Notes under the pieces: model-generated
Seen by the model: only the letters and a program-made list of their open reading frames with translations
Database searches by the model: none
Told to the model about the DNA's origin: nothing
Position numbers and translations under genes: made by a program
NCBI RefSeq assembly: GCF_002950945.1
Contig: NZ_CP012673.1
Location: forward strand, 14,065,501-14,129,500
Direction: 5' to 3'
From: Sorangium cellulosum
GTDB lineage: Bacteria; Myxococcota_A; Polyangia; Polyangiales; Polyangiaceae
Length of the DNA: 64,000 bases
Part shown: positions 24,947-37,534 of the stretch, piece by piece
Layout: each line of letters begins with the position of its first letter
Numbering within the stretch: position 1 is the stretch's first letter

Positions 24947-25364
24947 TTCGACCGCGATACTACCCCGATATGGCTCGATGGGTTCCAGGCTGAGGGGCTC
25001 GATGGTTCCGTCCACGGATCGAGACAAGAGCAAGCGTCGTGCCCTGCATCTCGACCGCGGCTGCTGGAGGGATCTATCGAAGAACCGCGCTGCGCCGGGG
25101 CATGGTCGAGCGATCGCCCGGATCGCTGGGGGGCGATCCGGTAGCTCTCCTGCGATCGGGGGGATCACCCGGCGATCTCTCGGATCGCCCCTGCGCGCGC
25201 CCGGATCGTCGGGCAGATCGCGGCGCGTCTCCTCTTGTGCGGAGCTCCAGGCGGGCTGTCGCGGTGTGGCGGCGCCGGCCTTCGAGGTCATCGCCTCGAG
25301 CGGTACGCCCGTTGCTCATCCGGTCTGCGACCACCGGATACCGGCACAGCCAAGGAGATTCGCC
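24947..25364. promoter_or_regulatory. Divergent control region of the GlcNAc PTS operon and the chitinase
   Basis: About 418 bases separate the two start codons. Between 25112 and 25219 GATC occurs nine times (25112, 25121, 25135, 25154, 25163, 25174, 25183, 25204, 25216), many as GGATCGC/GCGATCC, in direct and inverted order. This could be a cluster of operator half-sites shared by both directions. No regulator gene lies next to the cluster. No sigma-70-type boxes are clear. Confidence 0.45.
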
Positions 25365-26954
<1,590 letters not shown>

Positions 26955-27056
26955 CGGACCGGTGCGGCCGCGCGGCGCGGAAGGGCGCCGTGCGGCCGGC
27001 GCCGATCCCGGCGGATCACCGCGGTCCAGGCGCGGAGCGCCCGGCCGATCACCGCA

Positions 27057-28619
27057 TCAGAGCGGCAGGTGCCCGACGAGCACGTCGCTCCGGCCCTGGC
27101 TCTGCAGCGCGCCGAATCCGGTCTGCGCCTCGCCGTCGAAGCCCGTCACGATCGTGAGCCTCCCCGCCGGGTCGATCGCCGCGGCGCCCGGACCGAAGGA
27201 GCCGTTCTGCGCATCGAGGAGCGCCGAGCCGAGCTCGGCGAGGTGCCGCTGCTCGACGAAGGCGCCGGTATCGGGCTCGTACGTCGCGACGTAGCTCCCC
27301 CGCGTGTTGACGACGCCGCCGCCGAGGTCGAACGGGCCGGCGAGCGACGTGATCAGCGCGACGTGGCCGCCGGGGGCGAACGAGAGGGTCGCCGCGCCGA
27401 CGCGGGCGGCGGGGAACGGGTTCACCCAGCGCATCGAGCCGTCCTGGCCGTCGAGCTTCGCGAGGAACACGCCCCCCTCGCCCTCGATCGGGCCTTCACC
27501 GAGGTCGGCGCCCGCCGCGAACCGGCCGGCGATCAGCACGTCGCCGCGCTCGTCCACGAGCAGCCCCTGCGCCTCGTCGCCGCGCCCGAGGCCTTGATCC
27601 GCGGGCGCGCCGAGGTGCCGCGACCAGAGGTGGGCGCCGTCTTGCCCCGAGTACTTCGCCACCCAGGCCTGGTCGCCTTTCAGCCCGCGGGTGGCGCCTC
27701 CGCCGAGATCCCCGTCGCCGTTGAAGCTGCCCGCCACGAGGATGTCGCCGCGGTGATCCACGGCCAGGCCGCCGATGGGCGCGAGGGACGAGGGGGTGCG
27801 GGAGAGGTGCCCCAGCGTCCGGTCGAAGACGGTCGTGCCGTCGATGGCGAGCTTGGCCAGGAGGAGGCGATCCCCGGACTGGCCAGCGACGATGACGCTG
27901 TCGCGGGGGCCGGCGGCCACACGGCCCGCGAGGTCGTGGTCGAGGCCGCCCAGGCGACGCGCCCAGCGCAGGGTGCCGCGGCCGTCGAGCGCGACGACGA
28001 AGAGGTCGGCCTTCGCCGGCGTATCCAGCGCAACGGCGCCGACGTGCAGCGGTCCGCTCGTGTAATGGCCGACGACGGCGACGCCGTCGTTCCCGAAGAT
28101 CGCGGCGCCGGTGCTGGTCACCTGCACGCCGCCGAAGCGCTGCGCCCAGCGCAGATCGCCGTCGTCCGAGTACTTCGCCACGAAGAGGTCCTCGAAGCCG
28201 ACCGGCGCGACCGGACCCGCGCCGAAATTGGTCGCGCCGCGCGAGCTGCCGGCGACGAGCACTCTCATGCCCGGGTCGATCGCGAGGGCCATGGACCTCT
28301 CCAGGTGGGGGCCGGAGATCTGCTGGTACCAGGCCCCCTCCGGGGACGGGGCGACGCTGCCCGCGCCCCCGCCCCCGGCGGCGTTCTCGCCCCCGCCAGC
28401 TCCTGCGGTGTTGTCTCCGCCAGCTCCCGAGGTGTCGCCTCCGCCAGCTCCTGCGGCGTCGTCTCCGCCAGCTCCCGAGGTGTCGCCTCCGCCAGCTCCT
28501 CCGGTGCCGTCCGAGCCGGTTGGGATGTCGTTCGAGGGATCCTCGGGCGTGTCCGAGGGCAAGCAGCCGGAGAGCACGTGAGCACCGAGCAGAGCGACGA
28601 GCGGAATGATAACGCGCAT
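27057..28619 (-). CDS. Lipoprotein with SBBP-type beta-propeller repeats
   Basis: The protein has 520 residues. ATG at 28619 follows AGGAG seven bases upstream. A lipobox (GAHVLSGC) is followed by a 50-residue Gly/Ala/Asp linker with repeated GDTSGAGGD-like units, then about seven blades of about 60 residues. The blades contain DLFVAKYSDDGDLRWAQRFG, AGSFNGDGDLGGG and VAKYSGQDGAHLWSRHLG. These are SBBP/YncE-like propeller repeats common in surface lipoproteins of Myxococcota. No catalytic site is visible. Possible roles are binding of carbohydrate or partner proteins. It is convergent with the chitinase gene but the spacing does not show a functional link. Confidence 0.8.
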   Translation of the reverse strand: MRVIIPLVALLGAHVLSGCLPSDTPEDPSNDIPTGSDGTGGAGGGDTSGAGGDDAAGAGGGDTSGAGGDNTAGAGGGENAAGGGGAGSVAPSPEGAWYQQISGPHLERSMALAIDPGMRVLVAGSSRGATNFGAGPVAPVGFEDLFVAKYSDDGDLRWAQRFGGVQVTSTGAAIFGNDGVAVVGHYTSGPLHVGAVALDTPAKADLFVVALDGRGTLRWARRLGGLDHDLAGRVAAGPRDSVIVAGQSGDRLLLAKLAIDGTTVFDRTLGHLSRTPSSLAPIGGLAVDHRGDILVAGSFNGDGDLGGGATRGLKGDQAWVAKYSGQDGAHLWSRHLGAPADQGLGRGDEAQGLLVDERGDVLIAGRFAAGADLGEGPIEGEGGVFLAKLDGQDGSMRWVNPFPAARVGAATLSFAPGGHVALITSLAGPFDLGGGVVNTRGSYVATYEPDTGAFVEQRHLAELGSALLDAQNGSFGPGAAAIDPAGRLTIVTGFDGEAQTGFGALQSQGRSDVLVGHLPL

Positions 28620-29017
28620 GGATTGACTCCTGCCGATCGTTGGTTTCCCTCGATGTACGCGCCCCCGAGCGCGCTGCTTCCCCTCGGAATCGTGCGGTGG
28701 AGCTGCTCTCGCCCGGAAGGGCGAGTCGGCCGCCGGCAGGCCCGCGCGGGCATGTCCACGGCCGCCGTCGCGATCCCGGCCAGCGCGGCGAAAGCCTGGC
28801 CAGGCCGGTCGAAAACACCGCCATTCTCTGTCGCTGCGTCCGGACCCATCCTGTGGGGGTGTCGAGGAAACGTCGGACGACCCTCTCCCACACACGGCGA
28901 GGCCTGCTCGCCTGGAGCGCCCTCTGCGCGGGAGGGCATCTGGTCACCGGCTGCATGGGGCAGCGGTGGCCGACGGCGGGTGAGCGGACGCGGTGGCCAG
29001 AGCGGAGCGATGCGAGC
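28620..29017. other. Divergent intergenic region; no gene recognised
   Basis: About 400 bases lie between the divergent starts of the propeller lipoprotein and the oxidoreductase. Frames remain open here on both strands, but none has a start, motif or composition that supports a gene. No clear promoter boxes or long palindromes were found. Confidence 0.5.
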
Positions 29018-29927
29018 ATGAACCAGGATGTCGTGATCGTGGGAGGTGGCCCGGCAGGGCTCAGCGCGGCGCTCACCCTCGGGCGGGCCCTCAAGAAGGT
29101 CCTGCTCTGCGACGGCGGCGTCCCGCGCAACGCGGCCGCCGACGAGGTCCACAACTTCGTGACGCGCGACGGGACACCTCCGCGCGAGTTCCGGCGCATC
29201 GCCCGCGAGCAGCTCGGCGCTTATCCGTCCGTATCCGTGCGCGACGCGACCGTGGTCGAACTCGTGCGCGAGGGCGAGCTCCTGCGCGTCCTGACCGACG
29301 ACGGCGCGGCGCACCTCACCCGACGGGTCCTCCTCACCGTGGGCGTCGCCGACGAGCTGCCCGGTATCCCGGGCGTGCGTGCTCTCTGGGGCCACAGCAT
29401 CGCCCAGTGCCCCTACTGCCACGGCTGGGAGGTCCGCGGGCTCCCGTGGGGGGTCGTCGCCGATTCCATCCAGCTCGCCGAGTGGTCCTTGCTGCTCACG
29501 GGCTGGACCGACGATCTCGTCGTCTTCACGGAGGGCCTCGGCCTGCCCCCCCGACGTCATGGCCCGCCTCGCGCAGGCGCGGGTCCGCGTCGAGCCGCGC
29601 CGTATCCGGCGCTTCCTCGGCGAGAAGCAGCTCGAGGCGGTGGAGCTCGAGGACGGCCATCGGCTCCCGAGGCGCATGATCTTCCTGAAGCCGCGGCAGA
29701 GGCCCGTGCCCCTGGTCGAGCGGCTCGGGCTCGCCCTCGACGAGCAAGGCTTCGTGCGCGTCGACGACCACAAACAGAGCTCGATGCCCGGCGTGTATGT
29801 CGCGGGCGACGCGACGACGCCGCTCCAGGCCGCCATCATCGCGTCGGCCGCCGGCGTGACGGCGGCGGCCATCATGAACCATGCCCTGACGGTCGAGGCG
29901 GCGCTCCGTGGGGAGACGTCGCGGTGA
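29018..29927 (+). CDS. Thioredoxin-reductase-like FAD oxidoreductase, frameshifted at a 7-C tract
   Basis: MNQDVVIVGGGPAGLSAALT is the FAD-binding N-terminus, and CPYCHGWEVRG holds the redox-active CxxC seen in thioredoxin-reductase-like dithiol oxidases. At 29546-29552 there are seven C residues. With six, GLGLPP is followed in frame by DVMARLAQARVRVEP, then by SMPGVYVAGDATTPLQAAII, the second FAD motif, and the stop at 29927. As written, the first frame runs on to 30094 with unrelated residues. The total would be about 302 residues, normal for the family. Whether the tract is a sequencing error, a slippage switch or a true mutation cannot be decided here. Substrate unknown. Confidence 0.8.
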
Positions 29928-30014
29928 AGGGACCGCCGGCGCCCGCGAGGGACCTTCCGGCGGCGCGGGGGAACGCTCCGGGCCGCGCGGTCTCCCGCGG
30001 CGTCCCGGCGTGGC

Positions 30015-30626
30015 TCAGGGATCCGGCCGCGCGGCGCGGAGCGCCCGGGGGTCGACGAGCACCCACGGCATGCCCGCCGCCTGCGCGGACTTGATCCCCA
30101 GCACGGCGTCCTCGAAGACCAGGCACTGCGCGGGCGCGACGCCGAGGCGCCTCGCCGCCTCGAGGAACGGGTCGGGCGCCGGCTTCGGCTGCGTGTAGTC
30201 CTCCGCGGCGACGACCTCGTCGACGTACCCGCGGAGGCCCAGGAACTCGAGCGTCTTCTCCACCGACGCGCGGGGGCTCCCCGAGACGACGGCGCGCTTC
30301 ACGCCCGGGGGCGCGTCGCGGAGCGCGGCCACGACCTCGGGCACGCCGCGCACGGTCGGCATCAGGCGGTAATACGCCTCTTCCTTCGCCGTGAAGACCT
30401 CGGCCACCGGCATCCGCAGGCCGTACTTCCGGTTCAGGAGCTCGACGATATGGTCGGTCGGCATCCCCGCCCAGCCATAGAAGTCCTCGTCGGTGAACTC
30501 GCACCCATGCGGGGCGAGCGCCTCCATCCAGGCCTGACGGTGGACCGGCATGGAGTCGGCGATGGTGCCGTCGCAATCGAAGAGATAAGCGGCGAAGGTT
30601 CCGGAGGGAAATACGAGTCCAGTCAT
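30015..30626 (-). CDS. HAD-superfamily hydrolase, beta-phosphoglucomutase-like
   Basis: The 203-residue protein has all four HAD motifs: DCDGTIADS (nucleophile and acid/base Asp), VVSGSPR, KPAPDPF with the Lys, and FEDAVLGI with the metal-binding acids. A helical cap lies between motif I and II. This subfamily I layout fits phosphoglycolate phosphatase, sugar-phosphate phosphatase or beta-phosphoglucomutase. The ATG at 30626 (with TAGGGA upstream) gives the usual short N-terminus. The same frame continues to 30815 as a piece resembling DLGGHVVALVRARIKGLGEL, which is probably unrelated coding-like DNA. The substrate cannot be read from the sequence. Confidence 0.88.
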   Translation of the reverse strand: MTGLVFPSGTFAAYLFDCDGTIADSMPVHRQAWMEALAPHGCEFTDEDFYGWAGMPTDHIVELLNRKYGLRMPVAEVFTAKEEAYYRLMPTVRGVPEVVAALRDAPPGVKRAVVSGSPRASVEKTLEFLGLRGYVDEVVAAEDYTQPKPAPDPFLEAARRLGVAPAQCLVFEDAVLGIKSAQAAGMPWVLVDPRALRAARPDP

Positions 30627-30847
30627 CGGCCGCGTCCCTAGCACATCGGCCGGCCTTCTGCCGGGCTCGGTGGCGACGACCTGCTTCCTCATCGCCCGGA
30701 GAGCAACGGCGACGAGGTACCCCTGGAGCTCACCGAGGCCCTTGATCCGAGCGCGCACCAGTGCGACAACGTGGCCACCTAAATCCACTGTGGCTGTAGC
30801 CGCGCGCAGGGGCATCGGCCGAAGCAGCGCTCGACGAGGTGCTCATC

Positions 30848-33087
<2,240 letters not shown>

Positions 33088-33091
<4 letters not shown>

Positions 33092-33828
33092 GCGCTCGGC
33101 CCCGCGTGCAGCTCGCCGTGGTGGTCGGCGGCGCGGCCTTGCTCGGCGGCGCCGTCGCCCTCTCCCTGGTGGCTCTGGGCGGCGATGAACGTCCCGAGGC
33201 GAGCCGCCCCACGCTCGCCGCGGCGCCCTCGTCGCCGTCGCCCTCCAGGGCTCCGCTCCCGCGCGGCACGGACGCACGAGCGCTCGGCCTCCGCCTGCTC
33301 ACGCTCCCGGAGCCGGGGGAGGTCCTCGACGGGATGAAGTCGCTGACGGAGGCGGCCGAGCAGGGGGACGTCGAGGCGCAGATCTCGCTTGGAAGGATCT
33401 ATTTGAAAGGCATCCCCTCGATCCCGAGGGACGCGGCGCGCGCCAGGGACTGGCTCATGAAGGCCGCCCCGTCGCGCCACCCGAGCGCCGCGTACTTCCT
33501 CGGGGTGATGAGCCAGAACGGCGAGGGGACGAGGGCGGACCCAGCGGAGGCCGCGCGCTGGTTCGAGGTCGCGGCGGAGGGAGGGTCGCCGGACGCGATG
33601 TTCCTGCTCGCCAACGCGTACCGCGCAGGCGCGGGCGTACCGAGGAACGACAGCAGAGCCGTGGAGCTCTACGAGCGCGCCGGCGAGCTGGAGCACCCCG
33701 CGGCGCTCCAGGCGCTGGCCATGGCGTATCTTTATGGCGAGCTGGGGCTCGAGCCCAGCGAGGCCGAGAACCGCCGGTACATGATGGAAGCCGAGCACGC
33801 CATCAAACACCGGCAGGCTCCCCCGTGA
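33088..33828 (+). CDS. Membrane-anchored Sel1-repeat protein
   Basis: The 246-residue protein starts at GTG 33088, which overlaps the TGA of the nucleotidase gene, so the pair is probably translated together. One hydrophobic segment at about 8-28 anchors it, followed by an Ala/Ser/Pro linker. Four to five Sel1-type repeats follow from about 90 to 240: AEQGDVEAQISLGRIYLKG, PSAAYFLGVMSQNGEGTRAD, SPDAMFLLANAYRAGAGVPR and HPAALQALAMAYLYGE. Sel1 repeats form helical scaffolds for protein binding at the periplasmic face. The tight coupling suggests a partner or chaperone role for the nucleotidase, which is inference only. Confidence 0.85.
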
Positions 33829-33945
33829 ACCTCCTCCTCTCGTGCGGACGTCGCATGGCTGCTCCGCCGAGGACCCTCGAGGCGCCGTGATACAACACAT
33901 CCACTTCAATCGGGCAGGACGCGAACGCCTGCCAAGGAGATCCTC

Positions 33946-34434
33946 ATGTATCGGACAGACCTGGCAAGGTGGTTTGCGGCGCCGCTGCTCGTCGTTCTGA
34001 CGGCGTTTGCCGGCGCGTGCGACTCCGACCCCGACGAGCCCGTCGGAGGCGGAGGCACCGGCGGCGACGGCGGCGCTGGCGGGACGGGCGGTGCCGGCGG
34101 CACGGGCGGCTCGCCGGGTGAGCCTATCGCGTGTGACGAGCTGGGCGGCAGCGCTATCGAGGATGGGGATGCCTGCGCCACCCCCGGGGAAGACTGCGAC
34201 GACCCGGGCGTCACTTGCTTTTACACGTGCGGCGATGACCTGATCTGGCACGCGACATGCTGGACCTGTCCCGACGATCGACCGTCGGAGGGCGATGCGT
34301 GTGATCACGAATCGAATTTCGGGGGGTGCACCTATCCCCCGGAGACCGAGTGTGGTCCGGGGAGCGCGACGGTGTTTCTGTGCAACGAGATCACGGGCAA
34401 CTGGGAGGAAGTCGACGTCCATCCCTGTCCGTGA
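33946..34434 (+). CDS. Small cysteine-rich lipoprotein of unknown function
   Basis: The 162-residue protein has AAGGAG before ATG 33946. A hydrophobic signal ends in FAGAC (lipobox), followed by a Gly/Thr linker and then a 100-residue domain with 13 or so cysteines spaced as in disulfide-rich surface proteins (GEDCDDPGVTCFYTCGDDL, CWTCPDDRPSEGDACDHES). The closely placed Asp and Cys residues suggest disulfide or metal-stabilised loops. Such small proteins are typical of Polyangiales surface proteomes. No function can be assigned and no neighbour suggests one. Confidence 0.75.
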   Translation: MYRTDLARWFAAPLLVVLTAFAGACDSDPDEPVGGGGTGGDGGAGGTGGAGGTGGSPGEPIACDELGGSAIEDGDACATPGEDCDDPGVTCFYTCGDDLIWHATCWTCPDDRPSEGDACDHESNFGGCTYPPETECGPGSATVFLCNEITGNWEEVDVHPCP

Positions 34435-34529
34435 GCGCCGTCGTTTGACCGCCCTGCCGGCAGGGCGCTCGCGGCCTCAAGTCTGCCGAGCGCTCGTCGG
34501 CCGATCCTGAACCGCAGACCGGCCTTCCG

Positions 34530-35135
34530 CTACACTCCGCCCTCGCTCACGACGTCCCCGGGAGGGCGCCGGTTCCGTTCTGTGCCGGTCAGGGTCAACA
34601 ACGTGTCGACCGACCACTGGTCGTCGACGTGCTCGCCGTACTTCGCGGCGAGCACCCGCCCGTCGCTCGCGATCAGCAGGTCGGCGGGCAGGCCGAGCCG
34701 GCCGCCCTGTGGATCGGGCGAGGGGAGGGGCTGCCGCCGCGCGACGACCGCCGGGAGGCCGTGCGCGATCGCCCGGAGGATCGGCCAAAAGGCCCGCGGG
34801 TCCAGCAGCGCGCGGGGCGCGGACTCGACACCAAACTCGCGGTACAGCCGCTTCTCCGGGTCGGCGACGACGGCGAACGGCAGGCCGGCCGCATGCTCTC
34901 GGAGCTCGCCGGCGGGCGAGTGGAACAGCACCACCTCGCGGACGCCCGCGGCGGCGATCTCGTCGTGTCGGCGGACAAAAGAGCGCAAGTGCAGGTGGCA
35001 GACGGGGCAGCCGGCGAAGCGCCGGAACTGCAAGTGGGTCAGCCGCGCGGGATCCGGGACGTGGACCGGCGCGCCGGTGACGCTCTCAAGCTCACGTCCG
35101 GCGACGACAGCGCCGGGGCTCAGCCGCGTGGTCAT
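34530..35135 (-). CDS. Peroxiredoxin-like (AhpC/TSA, Prx-like-2) protein
   Basis: The 201-residue protein has the thioredoxin-fold pattern RRFAGCPVCHLHLRSFVRRH, with a CxxC (CPVC) in place of the classical peroxidatic PxxxTxxC. Further blocks are EVVLFHSP, LPFAVVADPEKRLYREFGVE and DLLIASDGRVLAAKYGEHVD. This is the AhpC/TSA Prx-like-2 group, which reduces peroxides or disulfides. AAGGGAG before ATG 35135 supports the start. The gene is divergent from a TetR regulator across a 10-base-arm palindrome, so peroxide- or drug-linked regulation by that TetR is likely. Cytoplasmic. Confidence 0.85.
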   Translation of the reverse strand: MTTRLSPGAVVAGRELESVTGAPVHVPDPARLTHLQFRRFAGCPVCHLHLRSFVRRHDEIAAAGVREVVLFHSPAGELREHAAGLPFAVVADPEKRLYREFGVESAPRALLDPRAFWPILRAIAHGLPAVVARRQPLPSPDPQGGRLGLPADLLIASDGRVLAAKYGEHVDDQWSVDTLLTLTGTERNRRPPGDVVSEGGV

Positions 35136-35163
35136 TGGGCTCTCCCTTCCTCGTGGGGCGTTC

Positions 35164-35186
35164 GTAAGCGTACGTCGTATACTTAC
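35164..35186. promoter_or_regulatory. Palindromic operator between the peroxiredoxin-like and TetR genes
   Basis: GTAAGCGTAC and GTATACTTAC, separated by GTC, form an imperfect palindrome in which 8 of 10 arm positions match. It lies between the divergent start codons (35135 and 35222) in an otherwise GC-rich stretch. It is the expected position for the binding site of the TetR protein, which would then control both genes. Confidence 0.65.
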
Positions 35187-35221
35187 CCGAGTATGCGCGT
35201 GCGATGTACGCTGTCAAGGCC

Positions 35222-35851
35222 ATGCCTCGTCCGCGCTCGCTTTCCCATCCAGGTATCGCCGCCGCCGCGCTCGCCTTGATCGACCGCGAGGGGCTCGCGG
35301 CGCTCTCGATGCGTGCGGTTGCCAGCGAGCTGGGGATGAGCACGATGGCGCTCTACCGGTACGTGAACGACCGCGAGCAGCTGGAGCGGCTGGTGGTCGA
35401 CCTGGTGCTCAGCGCCGTCGACGTCGCGGTGCCCGCGCGCGCCCCGTGGGGCAAGCGGGTGACGATCCTCGTCGAGCGCGTGCGCGACGCTGTCCGCGCG
35501 CACCCTTCGGTGGTGCCGTTGACGCTGACCCACCGGCACAGCTCCGAGGGCGTGCGCCGGTTCGGCGAGGCGCTGCTCGGGGTGCTGACCGAGGCCGGCT
35601 TCGCCGGAGCGCAGCGGGTCATCGCGTTCCGCAGCCTGATCAGTTACGTGATCGGGGCCCTGCAGGCCGAGCACCTCGGACCGCTGTCGGGGGAGGGCAC
35701 CACGCAGCTGGCGGAGCTATCCGAGGCGGACTATCCGTTCCTCTCGGCCACGGCGCGCGACGCGCGGCGCGTGCCGCCGGACCAGGAGTTTTTCGGCGGG
35801 CTGGCGATCGTGCTGCGCGGCCTCCAGGTGGACGAGGAGCGCGCTCGATAG
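35222..35851 (+). CDS. TetR-family transcriptional repressor
   Basis: From ATG 35222 the protein has 209 residues; an ATG at 35204 is possible. The N-terminal helix-turn-helix is AALSMRAVASELGMSTMALYRYVNDREQLERLVV, typical for the TetR/AcrR family. The C-terminal half (TetR_C-like) has several helices with RVIAFRSLISYVIGALQAEH and would bind a ligand. It is divergent from the peroxiredoxin-like gene and next to the palindrome at 35164-35186. The downstream FAD monooxygenase is convergent, as in drug- or aromatic-compound-responsive loci. The effector is unknown. Confidence 0.9.
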   Translation: MPRPRSLSHPGIAAAALALIDREGLAALSMRAVASELGMSTMALYRYVNDREQLERLVVDLVLSAVDVAVPARAPWGKRVTILVERVRDAVRAHPSVVPLTLTHRHSSEGVRRFGEALLGVLTEAGFAGAQRVIAFRSLISYVIGALQAEHLGPLSGEGTTQLAELSEADYPFLSATARDARRVPPDQEFFGGLAIVLRGLQVDEERAR

Positions 35852-35925
35852 CGGTCCACGGATCGAAGGGGACGTCGTCCTTCCGCTCGCGATGGCTCGA
35901 CCGGAGTTGCTTCGCCAGCCCTGGA

Positions 35926-37488
35926 TCACGGGGCTACGAGCCTCAGGTAATCGCTCACGCGGTCAGCCGTGCCCGAATGGGTGACGAGACCCAGGTAGCC
36001 GTCCGGGCGAACGAGGACGATCGTCGCGCCGTGGCCGCCGTAGCCGCTGTGGATGGTTCCGTCGACGTCGATCAGGCAGTCGCTGCCGGTCGAGCTTCCG
36101 GGACGCACCACCTGGTAGGCGCGCACGAGTGGTCCGTGGCGCTCGTTGATACGTGCGGCGGTCGCGGCGCTCTCTCCGCCGAGCGCGAGCATCGTGAAGT
36201 GGGGACCACGGAGGATATCGAACAACCGAGCCGGGGCGCCGTTCGCGTCCTGAACGTGGGCGTCTGGCGCGCGATCCCCGGCCTGCACGCCTCCCGGTGT
36301 TGCTCGTTCGTCTCGCGAAAGGGGGCCGCCGCGGTAATTGAGCTTCAGTTGGTGGACGTCATGGTCGAGCGCCGGCGCGGCCGCAGCCGGCTGGCCTTTG
36401 AACCCTCGGCGGTGCAGCTGCGTCGAGAACCCCAGGACGCTCGCCGCGATCGGCAACCGCTCGTCTTCATAGCTGTCCAGCAAGCGCGCGGGCGCCCCGG
36501 CCAAGGTGGCGGCGAGCTTCCACCCCAGGTTGTAGGCGTCCTGGATGCCGGTGTTCAGGCCCTGGCCGCCCGCCGGGGAATGGACGTGCGCGGCATCTCC
36601 GGCCAGGAAGACGCGTCCGACCCGGAATCGGTCCGACATGCGGACGTTGACGCGGTAGATCGTGGCCCAGCTCAGGTCGTGCAGGCGCACGTCGGTGCGG
36701 CCGGATCGGTCGTCGAAGATCTTCTGGAGCGCGCCCAGGCTCAGGTCGGGCACCTCGTCGGCTGCGACCGGCGCGACGAACTGGAACACCTCCGTCTCGG
36801 GGAGCGGGCAGAGCGAGACCCGGTTCGACGGCGCCGCAGGGTTGGTCCACATGTGCCAGTGCTCGCGGTCCGGCCCATCGGCCCGGACGTCGGCGATGAT
36901 CGAGCGATCGGACTCCTCGGTCTCTCCCAGGAAGCCCACACCCAGCGACTTGCGGACGAAGCTCCGTCCGCCGTCGGCCCCGACCATGTAGTCGGCGCGG
37001 ACCTGCTCCGTGCCGCCGGGGTGGGTCAGCGTGGCCGTCACGCCCTCGTCGTCCTGGGTGAAGTGCGTCAACCCAGCTCCCAGCTCGACGCGACCGCCCA
37101 TCCCGGCGAGCCGGTCGCGCAGGATCTCGCCCGTGCGCCACTGCGGCACCATCCAGAATTCCGGATACGGCACGTCCGGGGTGGGATCGAGCCTGGGGAA
37201 GCCGGCCATCTCATAGATGTTGCGGTCCCGCAGCACGGTCTCGCCCCGGTATCCGCGGAAGGGCGGGAACGGGCCTCCGGAGGCGAGCACCGCCCGGACG
37301 ACGCCGAGGTCGTCGAAGACTTCGAGGGTGCGCGGCATCAGCCCCTTGGCCCGCGAACCGGAGAAGTGCTCCGCCGCCGCGTCGATGATCCGGTACCTGA
37401 CCCCCCGGCGGGCGAGATCACACGCCAGGGTGAGGCCGGTTGGCCCTGCGCCGACGACGAGCACCTGGATGGCTGAACGATGATTCAT
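35926..37488 (-). CDS. FAD-dependent aromatic monooxygenase (PHBH-fold)
   Basis: The 520-residue protein has the Rossmann FAD motif VLVVGAGPTGLTLACDLARR, the DG motif region (YMVGADGGRSFVRKSLG) and GRVFLAGDAAHVHSPAGGQG, the second FAD contact. This is the pattern of 4-hydroxybenzoate-hydroxylase-type enzymes such as PheA/TetX/RdmE. The C-terminal thioredoxin-like extension (from about 400) fits phenol-hydroxylase-like members used on polyketides, aromatic rings or antibiotics. The ATG at 37488 with GAGGTC upstream is preferred over the one at 37545. It is convergent with TetR. Substrate unknown; an NAD(P)H-dependent hydroxylation in the cytoplasm is the family reaction. Confidence 0.9.
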   Translation of the reverse strand: MNHRSAIQVLVVGAGPTGLTLACDLARRGVRYRIIDAAAEHFSGSRAKGLMPRTLEVFDDLGVVRAVLASGGPFPPFRGYRGETVLRDRNIYEMAGFPRLDPTPDVPYPEFWMVPQWRTGEILRDRLAGMGGRVELGAGLTHFTQDDEGVTATLTHPGGTEQVRADYMVGADGGRSFVRKSLGVGFLGETEESDRSIIADVRADGPDREHWHMWTNPAAPSNRVSLCPLPETEVFQFVAPVAADEVPDLSLGALQKIFDDRSGRTDVRLHDLSWATIYRVNVRMSDRFRVGRVFLAGDAAHVHSPAGGQGLNTGIQDAYNLGWKLAATLAGAPARLLDSYEDERLPIAASVLGFSTQLHRRGFKGQPAAAAPALDHDVHQLKLNYRGGPLSRDERATPGGVQAGDRAPDAHVQDANGAPARLFDILRGPHFTMLALGGESAATAARINERHGPLVRAYQVVRPGSSTGSDCLIDVDGTIHSGYGGHGATIVLVRPDGYLGLVTHSGTADRVSDYLRLVAP

Positions 37489-37534
37489 GAGACCTCGCGA
37501 CGGCGGAGCGGTCGCAGCGTGAACGTCGGCGGTG

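Noticed and set aside
28640..29017. Extension of the oxidoreductase frame to 28640
   Set aside because: FAD motif VIVGGGPAGL normally starts within the first ten residues, which fits ATG 29018.
30627..30815. N-terminal extension of the HAD phosphatase (DLGGHVVALVRARIKGLGEL)
   Set aside because: Motif I would lie 80 residues from the start, unusual for the family; ATG 30626 has a ribosome site. The extension may be separate relic DNA.
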